Source: JACKAQ01 sp965227145 | GTDB lineage: Bacteria > Calditrichota > Calditrichia > RBG-13-44-9 > J075 | Direction of reading: 5' to 3' | DNA: 64,000 nucleotides | Assembly: GCA_965227145.1 (NCBI GenBank) | Contig: OZ245730.1 | Location: 248,001-312,000, forward strand | Part shown: positions 44,220 to 54,801 of the stretch, one piece after another | How the letters are laid out: each line of letters starts with the position of its first letter | How positions within the stretch are numbered: position 1 is the stretch's first letter | Made by a program: the position numbers and the translations under genes | The notes under the pieces: generated by a model | The model's input: only the letters and a program-made list of their open reading frames with translations | Told to the model about the DNA's origin: nothing | The model's database searches: none

Positions 44220-45962
44220 TTAATCCACCTGCTCCAATTCCTCTTCCAGCAACTGTTTTTCGTAAATCCAGGTGTAAAGTTTGCGGTTGCGAACCAGAGT
44301 GTCATGGGTGCCTTTTTCGGTGATGCGCCCGTCTTCCAGCACAATAATCTGGTCGCAATTTTGCAAAGTGGACACGCGGTGCGACACCAAAATCACCGTG
44401 CGATCCGGGAAAAACGTTTCCAGATTTCCCAAAATCCGGTCTTCGGTGTGGGTGTCCAGTGCGGAAAATGCGTCGTCCAGAATGAGGATGCGCGGTTTGC
44501 ACAAAATCGCCCTTGCGATGGAAATCCGCTGTTTTTGCCCGCCGCTGAGGTTCAACCCTTTCTCACCCAATAGCGATTCATAGCCATCGGGAAATTCCAC
44601 AATCTGCTCGTGAATATCGGCCATTTTGGCAGCCCATTCGATGTCTTCCTGCGTCGCATCTTTTCGTCCGTAAGCGATATTTTCGCGGATGGACGCGGAA
44701 AACAGGAAATTTTCCTGCGGCACATATCCGATAAATTCGCGGAGCGCGGACAACGCGTAATCGTTGATTTCTTTTCCGTCGATTTTCAGCACGCCGTCCG
44801 GCAGCGGATATAAATGGGAAATCAATTTAACGAGCGTGGTTTTCCCGGAACCGGTCGGGCCGATGACGCCGAGGGTTTGCTGCGCCGGAACGTGCAGCGT
44901 GATATCTGTTAGCACCGGACGATTTTCCTCGTATTCAAACGCCAGTTTGCTGAATTCTATTTCGCCGTGCAGCACATCCGGTTTCAGTGCGTTTTCTTTT
45001 TCGACAATATCCGATTTGGCATCGAACACCTTTTGCATGCGCTTCATCGATGCGGCGCCCTGCTGGAACACGCCGATCACCCAGCCGAGCGCGATAAACG
45101 GCCAAATCAAAATGCCGGCATACAGCATAAACGCGGTGAACTCGCCAATCGTAATTTGATCGTTAATCACCAGTCTGCCGCCGAACAAAATGATCATCGC
45201 GAGTGCCAAACCGGCGGTCAGCGCCAGCGACGGGTGAAATGCCGCTTGCACTTTAACGTGATCGATACTGCGGTGCATGTATGTTTCGTTCTGGACGCGG
45301 AATTTCTCGATCTCGTGTTTTTCCTGCGTAAACCACTTGATTACGGTGTTTCCGGATAAGTTTTCCTGCGCAACAGTCGTGAGATCGCCGAGCTGCTCCT
45401 GCACTTTTTCGAACCGTTTGTAAATGGCTTTGCCAAAGCGATTCACCAAAATCGCGACGATCGGGAAGGGGATAAGCGCAAACATCGTCAGCGTCGGGCT
45501 GATGTGCAGCATCATCGGAATGACGAACAGAAACGCCATCACCGTATTTGTGGAATAGGCGATGCCCGGACCAAAAATCATCCGCACGGCGGAAAGGTCG
45601 TTGGTCGCGCGAGACATAATATCGCCGGTGGGATTATTCTGGTAATACGATTGCGGCAGCGTGAGCAGCTTTCCGAAAAAATCGTTGCGCAAATCGTTCT
45701 CGATTTCCCGCGATGCAACAATTATACTGCGGCGCATCAAAAAGCTGAAAACACCTTCCATTGCGGCAAACAGGATGATCAAACCGGCAAACATCGCCAG
45801 TTCAGACAGCACAAACGTCTGTTTCAGATAATCGATGGCGTGTTGCACCACCTTCGGATTCGCCATGCGGAACGCGTTTGTAAACACCAGAAAAAACACA
45901 CCGGCGATGTATTTGTTACGGTATTTTTTAACATACGGCAGGAGTAAACGAACTGTATTCAT
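44220..45962 (-). CDS. ABC exporter half-transporter (permease-ATPase fusion)
   Basis: The 580-residue protein has a six-helix exporter domain (~1-310) and an ATPase domain with Walker A GPTGSGKTT, LSGGQKQR, Walker B ILILDDAFSALD and the H-loop LVSHRVSTL. The residue after the Walker B Asp is Asp rather than the usual catalytic Glu, as in MdlA/YheI-like subunits. It may therefore be the weak half of a heterodimer, though no partner gene is adjacent. The substrate (lipid or drug) is unknown. It is divergent from the NERD gene. Confidence 0.92.
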   Translation of the reverse strand: MNTVRLLLPYVKKYRNKYIAGVFFLVFTNAFRMANPKVVQHAIDYLKQTFVLSELAMFAGLIILFAAMEGVFSFLMRRSIIVASREIENDLRNDFFGKLLTLPQSYYQNNPTGDIMSRATNDLSAVRMIFGPGIAYSTNTVMAFLFVIPMMLHISPTLTMFALIPFPIVAILVNRFGKAIYKRFEKVQEQLGDLTTVAQENLSGNTVIKWFTQEKHEIEKFRVQNETYMHRSIDHVKVQAAFHPSLALTAGLALAMIILFGGRLVINDQITIGEFTAFMLYAGILIWPFIALGWVIGVFQQGAASMKRMQKVFDAKSDIVEKENALKPDVLHGEIEFSKLAFEYEENRPVLTDITLHVPAQQTLGVIGPTGSGKTTLVKLISHLYPLPDGVLKIDGKEINDYALSALREFIGYVPQENFLFSASIRENIAYGRKDATQEDIEWAAKMADIHEQIVEFPDGYESLLGEKGLNLSGGQKQRISIARAILCKPRILILDDAFSALDTHTEDRILGNLETFFPDRTVILVSHRVSTLQNCDQIIVLEDGRITEKGTHDTLVRNRKLYTWIYEKQLLEEELEQVD

Positions 45963-46174
45963 AAAAAATCAATTGGCTTCGGGGTTTCTTTATCCCGGCA
46001 ACGCTGCCGGGCAATGGGTTTCATTTTTCTAAAAAAGCCATATAACATCGTAAATTTTTGGCTCAAAGTCCATTTATTCCTCAAAACGGGTGACAAAAAG
46101 CGTTGAAATCCCCTGCTGGCTTTGCTACATTTATGTGCGTATTTTCATAACAAACAAGAGGTTTGGCGAGAAAA

Positions 46175-47446
46175 ATGGCGAAAATGCACACCCAATTACG
46201 CGGCAAAGAAACCGATGGCGAACGCTATTTGTACGAGTTTTTTGCGAAAACGCTGCCGGAATATTTTCATGTTTGGCATAACATCATCGAGCCGCGCACC
46301 CAAAAAGAAATCGACATGGTATTGCTGCATCCGAAATACGGCGTTTGGGTGATTGAGGTGAAAGACTGGCTGATCAACCAGCTCCGGCGCATCGACCCGG
46401 AAACCTGCCGGTTGCAGATGAACGGGCAGGAAGTTGAGCAGCGCAATCCCATACGCCAGGCCCGCGAAAACCACTATCCCGTGCGCAATTTGCTGGCCGA
46501 TGAGCCGCTGCTGATGCACGGAAAAGGGCGTTTCGAGGGGAATTTGCTGTTTCCGGTGCATCACGTGGTGGTGTTCAGCAACATGTCCAAAGCGGAAATG
46601 GAAGCGCGGGATATTTACGGGATGTTCCCGGAGCACCAGATTGTCACCTCTGATGTGATCCGCAACCCCAAAATGGACGCGATTGAGTTGGAAAACCTGC
46701 TCATCGAAAAACGTTCACCGCGATTTTTGAACCACCTCGGGCTGACCAAAGCGCAGATCGCCGCGATCAACCGGTTGCTCAATCCGAGTGTGGAATTGAC
46801 CGGCGACGAAGTTGACGATTCGCCGGACGAATGGATTGCACCGGAACTGCCACAGCGCAGCGAGCCGCAACCGATCGATGTGTTTGACGAAAACGAGCCA
46901 TCGCAAATACCTGATTTTATTGAAGAAAGCGACCCGTTTTCGGATGACGACGTTGTGCCGGAATATGCGCCGGAAGTGCAGCCATCGTTTGATCAACCGG
47001 AGGAATTTGCAGAATTAGAATCGCCGCCGATCGAACCCGATCCGGCTGTTGCGGCTGATGACGACGATATTTTGGATTTCGATGAACCGGCTGTTGCGGC
47101 TGACGCATCCGGCGTTCCGGAAATCATCGAAGATGACGAATTGGATGCCGAGCCGGAAACGCGCCCGGAAATTGAGCACGACGCACTTTCCGATTACGAA
47201 ACCGAAATTCTGGAAGAAGAGCGCGACGGTCGGGAAGTTTTCCCGTATCAAACTGTTATCGAGCACGAAAAAAACCGGGTGCCCGAACGGCAATCGCAGC
47301 CACAGCCACAACCGCAATTGCAACCGGAACCTGTTGTCACGTCCGGCAATTGGTCGAGAGAGGGTGCAACTGCGCTGGAACGGGTGCTCATCGATCTTTT
47401 GGAAAACAACCAACAACTTTTGCAACGTATCTGGAGTAGAGAATGA
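46175..47446 (+). CDS. NERD-domain (nuclease-related) protein
   Basis: ATG 46175 gives 423 residues; TTG 46163 is too close to AGAGG. The NERD domain (~1-150) carries ETDGERYLYEFF, EIDMVLLHPKYGVWVIEVKDW (core IEVKDW) and the Glu/Asp/Glu-x-Lys restriction-like nuclease pattern. Residues ~200-400 are highly acidic and Pro/Gln-rich, probably disordered. No helicase or kinase domain is attached. Its stop overlaps the start of the next gene (ATGA), so the two are translationally coupled. DNA-processing activity is inferred from family only. Confidence 0.85.
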   Translation: MAKMHTQLRGKETDGERYLYEFFAKTLPEYFHVWHNIIEPRTQKEIDMVLLHPKYGVWVIEVKDWLINQLRRIDPETCRLQMNGQEVEQRNPIRQARENHYPVRNLLADEPLLMHGKGRFEGNLLFPVHHVVVFSNMSKAEMEARDIYGMFPEHQIVTSDVIRNPKMDAIELENLLIEKRSPRFLNHLGLTKAQIAAINRLLNPSVELTGDEVDDSPDEWIAPELPQRSEPQPIDVFDENEPSQIPDFIEESDPFSDDDVVPEYAPEVQPSFDQPEEFAELESPPIEPDPAVAADDDDILDFDEPAVAADASGVPEIIEDDELDAEPETRPEIEHDALSDYETEILEEERDGREVFPYQTVIEHEKNRVPERQSQPQPQPQLQPEPVVTSGNWSREGATALERVLIDLLENNQQLLQRIWSRE

Positions 47447-48315
47447 CCAATCCTTCTGAAAGTGAAATCACTAAAATTGCCCAATTGCTCAGCGATTTGC
47501 AAAAACAGCTGATCAAATACAAAACCGCGTTGGACAGCATCGATACGGCATCCAGCGCCACCCAAAATGTGGCGCACGAAATTGAGGAATTGAGCAAAAC
47601 CTTTCGGTCGCTCGGGCAGTCGCAAACGGATATGACCCAGCATTTTGAAGAAACCCGCCGGGCGCTGCTGTTTACCCAGCAAAAATCGCAGCAGGTGCGC
47701 AAGGATATGGACGAGATGAGCCAGAATTTCACCCGGAACATCAACGCGGGATTGCAAACCACGCTGCAAAATATCGACGAAAAATTATCGCGGTTTGTGG
47801 CGCCGGATCGCGATATGCTCCGGCAGGAAGTGCGCAAGCTGAAATTTTTCCTGTTCATCAACATTCTGGTGATGTTCGTGCTGTTTTTTTCGGCGTTTAT
47901 GTATTTTTATCAGGGGACGCCGGTGAACAATACCGCATCCACTGCACTGCCGCAACGCACTGCTGAACCGCAACAGCCGCAACGCCAAACGCCGGTAACA
48001 ACCCCTGCGAACACCTATGTCGCGCCGAAAATTCAGGTGCTCAACGGTTGTGGGGTAGATGGCGTCGCCAAAAATTTTGTCAACTTTTTGAACGCGGAAA
48101 ATTTTGCCGTAACCAATGCGGAAAACGCGGACAATTTCCAATACGGCAATTCGCTGATTTTCCTCAACGGCGATTATCCCGACGAAGCGCAACAGGTTGC
48201 CCGGCTACTCGGCATTCCGGTGGAGCGCATCCAGCCCGGGCGCGGTAAATGGCCGGGTTACAATATTTCCGTGGTTATCGGTCGGGATTATCAGGTGTTG
48301 AAAGCCCGGCGGTAG
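47443..48315 (+). CDS. Coiled-coil membrane protein with LytR_C domain
   Basis: The 290-residue protein has a cytoplasmic coiled coil (~1-125), one membrane helix (~135-155, FFLFINILVMFVLFFSAFMY), a Pro/Gln/Thr linker and an extracytoplasmic LytR_C-type domain (~192-290; IQVLNGCGVDGVAKNFVNFL and VERIQPGRGKWPGYNISVVIG, the latter given by its core PGRGKWPGYNISVVIG). LytR_C domains occur in cell-envelope proteins. It overlaps the NERD gene by 4 nt. The joint role is unknown. Confidence 0.8.
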   Translation: MTNPSESEITKIAQLLSDLQKQLIKYKTALDSIDTASSATQNVAHEIEELSKTFRSLGQSQTDMTQHFEETRRALLFTQQKSQQVRKDMDEMSQNFTRNINAGLQTTLQNIDEKLSRFVAPDRDMLRQEVRKLKFFLFINILVMFVLFFSAFMYFYQGTPVNNTASTALPQRTAEPQQPQRQTPVTTPANTYVAPKIQVLNGCGVDGVAKNFVNFLNAENFAVTNAENADNFQYGNSLIFLNGDYPDEAQQVARLLGIPVERIQPGRGKWPGYNISVVIGRDYQVLKARR

Positions 48316-48335
48316 GTTGTTGTTTTAAATAAATA

Positions 48336-48368
48336 TTGACTTTTTCGCCCCCCCCCCCCCCGTTATAT
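48336..48368 (+). promoter_or_regulatory. Promoter-like element with 14-C homopolymer spacer
   Basis: TTGACT (48336-48341) and TTATAT (48363-48368) flank a run of 14 C (48348-48361). The spacer is now 21 bp; losing four C would give 17. This resembles phase-variable promoters, but it lies ~175 bp before the next start codon and the tract length could be a sequencing artefact. Confidence 0.5.
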
Positions 48369-48542
48369 CTTTCACAAGGTTTCTGTGGAAAAATAACCGG
48401 AGGGCGATTAGAAAAAGTGTCCCGACTTTCCAATTTATAAAATGTACATCATTTAATTTGTTGTGATTGAAGTGGTGAATCGAATTTAGACGTATTCACT
48501 ACCTTTAATCTGCGTTGTTCAACAAAGCAAGGGGTTGGATGG

Positions 48543-50339
48543 ATGAAATCCATACAAAATGTAGTTCTTTTGTTGTTTTTGTGCCTAACCAGTATAACTA
48601 TCGGACAGCAGTTACCTGCCGGCATAAACCTGCCGCCCCATTGGGAAGAAATTTATGAAGTGATAAGCTACGAGAACGGACTACTAACCTACCGGGATAA
48701 AATCACTGCCATCACAAACTCCCGCTATATTACAAAACCGCAGCAGCAAAATTTATCCATGACGATTCCCTTTATCGAGGACACCCTGCGTGTTCCTCCA
48801 TTAGACACCCTCTATGCCGATACCGTGCTGATCATTGATTTGAATGATGTGGACACCGCCTTTTATACCCCGCGCTTTAATTTGCTGGGCGAAATACCTG
48901 TGAACAATGTCTTTGCCAACCCTTTGGTGATTTACGACTTTAACGGAAACGGCATAAACGAAGTTTTGGGTAGGGGAATAACCTACGAGCCTGCCTATGG
49001 CGTTTTTAACTGGTATTACGAATGGCAGAAAAGCGATTCCCTGCGACCAGGTTATTTTAAAAGAGTGTTCAGCGTTCCGCTCGACAAAGGCGGCAATCCT
49101 TTGGGAGCTGCGGATAGTGATGGTGACGGACGGGCTGAAGCCTGTTTTAGTTATAACGCGAAAGTGCGTTTTTATGAAGCAGATACAGTTAATGGTTACC
49201 CGGATACCATCCTGGTACAGTCCTTACCAAACGAATACTCAACCAACCCGGCAAGCGCTTTGTATTACGATTATGACGGAGACGGTAAAATAGAATTCCA
49301 TTATGCCCGGCCAATATTGATGAACAATACCTTATACCAGCACAGCGCAATATGGGAATACCAGCTCGGTAGTGATCAACTCAGAAAAACCTGGTGGCGT
49401 AATGTGAGCGTTGGGGGTACCAGGAATACTGTCGTAGGCGATATGGATAATGATGGCAAAAATGAATTCTATTTTGGTGGGGGTTGGAACGGCTCTCTCA
49501 CCCGTCTCGGATTTGAAAATAAAACGGATAATCACTTTAACTATTTTTGGCGCGGTTCGGTTTTAATTCCCAACGTAGGACTCTCAGCTTTGCCCGGGGA
49601 TATGGATGGGGATGGCTTGCCGGAAATGATGTTACAGGGGGGGCGTCCCTCTGTCGAAGGAAAGTATTTGTTGATGTTTGTGGAAAGCCATGCGCCGGAT
49701 CAACTCATGCCAACGGCATCCATTGCAGTCAAGGGGTCAGGGGGAATCGGGACGAACATGGGCGCAGCCCATGGCGATGTAGACGGGGATGGTGTTCATG
49801 AATTGGCTGTGGGATTGGAAGACTGGATATTGATGTTTAAAGCTGCCGGTAACGACAACTATGAGCTTTTCTGGATCAAGAAACACAATTTAGGAGAGTC
49901 TCAAATTACGATGGGCGATGTGGATGGCGATAACAGCGCCGAAATAATTGTATCAGGAATGACATGGAATCCTAATACCGGTTATAAATTCAATGCGTTT
50001 GTTTATAAATACAACCTGCCAAGCGCAATTTTGCCACCGGTTACGGCGCAAACTGCAGCAACGCCTGCGCAATTAATGTCTGGCTACCCTTCACCTTTTA
50101 ATAGTTCTACCACTATTCTATACCGAGTAAATCAACCAGGGAAATTTAGCATAACCATTTACGATTTAAAAGGAAAGGAAGTTCATAAATTAATGGATCG
50201 CTTTCACGTTCAGGGTGATTACCGACTTACCTGGGATGTAAACTCAGACACAGGAAAGGAAGTCAGCAGCGGCATTTATTTTGTGGTATTGCGAAGCGGG
50301 AGGTTCATTCAGGTTCAGAAAACCACTTACGTGAAGTAA
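48543..50339 (+). CDS. Secreted FG-GAP/VCBS-repeat protein with sorting domain
   Basis: The 598-residue protein has a signal peptide (~1-21) and a beta-propeller-like body with calcium-loop motifs at intervals: DFNGNGINE, DSDGDGRAE, DYDGDGKIE, DMDNDGKNE, DMDGDGLPE, DVDGDGVHE and DVDGDNSAE. The C-terminal sorting domain is YPSPFNSSTTILY with IYDLKGKEV and SGIYFVVL. It is probably exported and anchored or released through a type IX-like system. SD AAGGGG precedes the ATG. The gene is AT-richer than the upstream NERD region. Confidence 0.87.
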   Translation: MKSIQNVVLLLFLCLTSITIGQQLPAGINLPPHWEEIYEVISYENGLLTYRDKITAITNSRYITKPQQQNLSMTIPFIEDTLRVPPLDTLYADTVLIIDLNDVDTAFYTPRFNLLGEIPVNNVFANPLVIYDFNGNGINEVLGRGITYEPAYGVFNWYYEWQKSDSLRPGYFKRVFSVPLDKGGNPLGAADSDGDGRAEACFSYNAKVRFYEADTVNGYPDTILVQSLPNEYSTNPASALYYDYDGDGKIEFHYARPILMNNTLYQHSAIWEYQLGSDQLRKTWWRNVSVGGTRNTVVGDMDNDGKNEFYFGGGWNGSLTRLGFENKTDNHFNYFWRGSVLIPNVGLSALPGDMDGDGLPEMMLQGGRPSVEGKYLLMFVESHAPDQLMPTASIAVKGSGGIGTNMGAAHGDVDGDGVHELAVGLEDWILMFKAAGNDNYELFWIKKHNLGESQITMGDVDGDNSAEIIVSGMTWNPNTGYKFNAFVYKYNLPSAILPPVTAQTAATPAQLMSGYPSPFNSSTTILYRVNQPGKFSITIYDLKGKEVHKLMDRFHVQGDYRLTWDVNSDTGKEVSSGIYFVVLRSGRFIQVQKTTYVK

Positions 50340-50467
50340 CGTAACATTACAACTTTAAACAAGACGATCGGATAGATTGGATTGGTAAACCGAAGAATTT
50401 TGATTCTGCTTTAAAACATATCCTCTCATTTCAATTAATCCTGTGAAATCATTTTATGGAGGCTATT

Positions 50468-52243
50468 ATGAACAGGTTTTTGCAAGTTCTTACAATTTCT
50501 ATTGTTACTGTGATGACCGCATTCGGGCAAACCACAAACCCGGGGAGTTGGCAGCTAAACGCAGAATTACCCTTTGAGTATAATACCGTACCGGACGTGA
50601 ATGGCGTACCTTCTTATTTTATTCGCACGACCAGCAACGACATGGGTACCCATTTCATCAAACAAGAATATGATCTTGCAGAAGCAACACTGAAATTGTA
50701 TTATTATCTTTTGGACAATAACGGGAATATAATAATTGACGCAATGGAAGTAGCGGACCTGGCGGAAGACAAAAAGGATGAGAACTATGTTACGGTCTTT
50801 GATGCCGGCGGCGATCTATTTGTTTTTTGGATTAATAGATGGTACGAGGAGAACTATATAAAAGGCATAAGAGGCAGTTTTAGCTTTGATGCAGCCGGAG
50901 AGCCACAAGTTAGCTGGGTAGATATCCCATCCCATGCTCCAGGTGCCCATGCCCTTCATGAACTTTCTTTCCATTATCACTACAACCAGGCCAACAATGC
51001 GAATATTAACGAGTTACACGTTGCAGGACGTTATTTTGACTCAGATTCAAATACCTATGAGGTATTCTATGAGCTTTACAATATGGATACCGGCAACTGG
51101 AGCGGCTTTCGCCAGGTTTCGAAACTCCTTAGTAGTGTGTATGGAGGTAGCCCCGTAGTGGCAGCAAACGATGCTTTCATTTTTGTCGTATGGGATGAGA
51201 AACCATACGATACTTCCACTATTCATAATGTATATTCCCTCAAACAAACAAGAGATTTAAATAATCCTTGGGTTCCGGGAGATTGGGATGAGTTCTACGA
51301 ATCTGTCACCAGTAGTGTGGACGGATTTTTTAAACACACTTTAAAGAAAGCAGCAAACGAAATTGGAATGAACTTCTTTATACATAGGAATAATCCTAAT
51401 ACAGGGAATCCCGCGATAGAGTATCATTGGAGAGAGATGTCACCAAATACAAATTGGGTATCTGTCGGCGATGTTAAACCAGATGATAACATTTATAATA
51501 GCGCCTTTACGGTAAACCAAAACACCCTTCATCACATACGCTCACGGTATGGCAGTAGTCCTGCAGATGTGAAAGTTAGACATTATTCATGGGACGGTAG
51601 TGCCTGGTCTAATTATTTGAATTTGAGCAGCGAGTCTCTTCCCGTTTACGATCTAAATCCCTATATGTATTTATCTGGAAATAACCAGGGGCTCTATGCA
51701 TTGTGGTTACAAAGAACGGACGGTAATATCAATCATTATAAATATTATTATACCCATTATATAGAAGCGATCTATACCATTGCAAACGACCAATACTGGA
51801 CTGGCGACGTATTTTTAGCAACAGACAACACCAATGACCCGACTCTCGATGTAGTGACTATCCCCGGCGGTGTAGCTGTAAGCGTTGCCGATGGTGCTGT
51901 GCTGGATTTGCGTGGCAATCATTTGGTTGTCGAGGGAGACTTATACTTTCATTCCAACGATGTCGTTTGGGGAAACAATGGGCAGATTATTTTAGATGGC
52001 GGTACCATCATCGATTTTGATGAGCCAACAGCGCCGACAAACCTTGCAATTTCAAATACGCCAAACGAGGCATTGCTTAGCTGGAAAGCTAATACCGAAG
52101 CCGATTTGGCAGGATATGAAGTGTATCGTCAAATTAACGGTGGTTCAGTTTATAAAATCAGCGGCAGTAACCTGGTGACGGACACTACTTTTTCTTTATG
52201 TGATATTTTGGTCACAAACAACGAATATGAGGAACATTCTTAA
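50468..52243 (+). pseudogene. Secreted protein, N-terminal part, frameshifted before sorting domain
   Basis: ATG 50468 (SD GGAGG 50458-50462) opens 591 codons: signal peptide (~1-21), a beta-propeller-like body, a short segment with ISVA-type strands (~460-520) and an FN3 domain (NLAISNTPNEALLSW, GYEVYRQ) that breaks at the stop TAA 52241-52243. The rest of the FN3 (VEAIDNFENASGFSTP) and a sorting domain continue in another frame. Removing one base in the CTT/TTAA stretch near 52238-52241 would restore about 725 residues. It is either a recent pseudogene, a programmed or variable frameshift, or a sequence error. The region is AT-rich. Confidence 0.75.
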
Positions 52244-52646
52244 TTTTGTAGAGGCGATCGATAATTTCGAAAACGCATCTGGTTTCTCAACACCGCTAAC
52301 CGTAAATATTGAATATATTTCCTGTCGTTTTGAAAAGGTTGCATCCGGTACGCAAGGTGATGCAGGTACGATTGAAAAATTTTCGCTTAACGCCAATTAT
52401 CCCAACCCCTTCAATCCAACCACCACCATCGCCTTTGCCCTGCCGCAGTCCCGCACGGCGGGACCGGTTCGCCTGACCGTGTTTGACAGCAACGGCCGGC
52501 AAATTGCAGAACTGGTCAACAAACAGCTTTCCGCCGGGAGTTACGAAATACCGTTTGATGCGTCGGCATTTTCCAGCGGGGTGTATTTCTATCGTCTCAC
52601 TGCAGGCGCATTTACCCAAACGCATAAAAGGTTATTGACAAAATAG
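52200..52646 (+). pseudogene. C-terminal part of the frameshifted secreted protein (sorting domain)
   Basis: This frame has no credible start of its own: GTG 52200 lies inside the FN3-coding region. It holds the end of the FN3 domain (AIDNFENASGFSTPLTV) and a full sorting domain, SLNANYPNPFNPTTTIAFA, with SSGVYFYRLTAG and KRLLTK. It is the continuation of the frame beginning at 50468. A terminator follows at 52702. Confidence 0.8.
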
Positions 52647-52701
52647 CTTTTTGATACAGGAAATGTTTGTTGGATTTTGGAGAGAAAAGCGTAGAAACAA
52701 A

Positions 52702-52735
52702 AAGGCAGGTGAATCACCTGCCTTAAATTTTTTAG
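52702..52735. terminator. Rho-independent terminator
   Basis: AAGGCAGGTG (52702-52711) pairs perfectly with 52715-52724 around a 3-nt loop, and a T-rich run follows. It lies between the rightward secreted-protein gene and the leftward membrane-protein gene. Confidence 0.85.
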
Positions 52736-53091
52736 GCTTCGACCATATCCCGGAGCCTGCTTTGTACCAGTTGGCGATACGACCATTGCCGGTAAACGGC
52801 ATTCACGGTTAAAATAGAACCGCCAACCATCGCAACAATTGCCGGAATTGCGGCGCTCATTGCCAGCACACGACCGGCAAACAACTCATTTGCCGTTGTG
52901 TAATCCTGCAAATCCATAAAAAATGTCAGGGCTTCGTTACCCAAAATGATGGCTGCAATCAACAGTAAACCCGCCGTAATATAGCTTGCCTTAAAATAAT
53001 TGGAGCGGAAAAACCACGTGCCAATCATAATCGTAACGATCATGCCAATGGTGAGCAATACTGAAAATACAACCGGAAGTAAAACGATCAT
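52732..53091 (-). CDS. Small membrane protein of unknown function
   Basis: ATG 53091 with SD AGAGGA gives 119 residues; a longer frame to 53373 overlaps the divergent promoter region and is not believed. Three to four hydrophobic helices are seen (IVLLPVVFSVLLTIGMIVTI, YITAGLLLIAAIILGN, AAIPAIVAMVGGSILTV). I do not recognise a family. It is divergent from the cDPG-synthetase-like gene. Confidence 0.65.
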   Translation of the reverse strand: MIVLLPVVFSVLLTIGMIVTIMIGTWFFRSNYFKASYITAGLLLIAAIILGNEALTFFMDLQDYTTANELFAGRVLAMSAAIPAIVAMVGGSILTVNAVYRQWSYRQLVQSRLRDMVEA

Positions 53092-53374
53092 TGGAAATCC
53101 TCTTCTCGTTTCCCTGTGAATAAATAATTGATTTGCTGGTTTTTTCTGTTTTGCAGGTGATTTTCTGCAAAACCCTGAAGCGATATTCAATTGACGAATG
53201 TCACAGAGCAATATATCAACAATTTGAGGATTCTCAAAATAAAAATCCGCTTTCGGATATTTTTTTAACGGGTTCGGAGAGGTTTGCGAGCCGGGATTTG
53301 TCGGGAACGCTTGGAAAGCGATATTGCGTTTTGTAAATTTCCCCCCACACCGAAACAGCATAAGGAGGGCCAAA

Positions 53375-54688
<1,314 letters not shown>

Positions 54689-54725
54689 ATATTGATTTTA
54701 TTCGCGACAAAAAATGTCTTTATTT

Positions 54726-54759
54726 AAGCTATCCGGGATTTTTCCCGGGTAGCTTTTTT
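54726..54759 (+). terminator. Rho-independent terminator
   Basis: A 12-bp stem (54726-54737 with 54744-54755, one G-U) with a 6-nt loop is followed by T's. It ends the cDPG-synthetase-like transcript before arcC. Confidence 0.9.
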
Positions 54760-54801
54760 GATTTTGTGCTTTCGAAAACCGTTGCTCAGGAAAGGTCCGA
54801 A

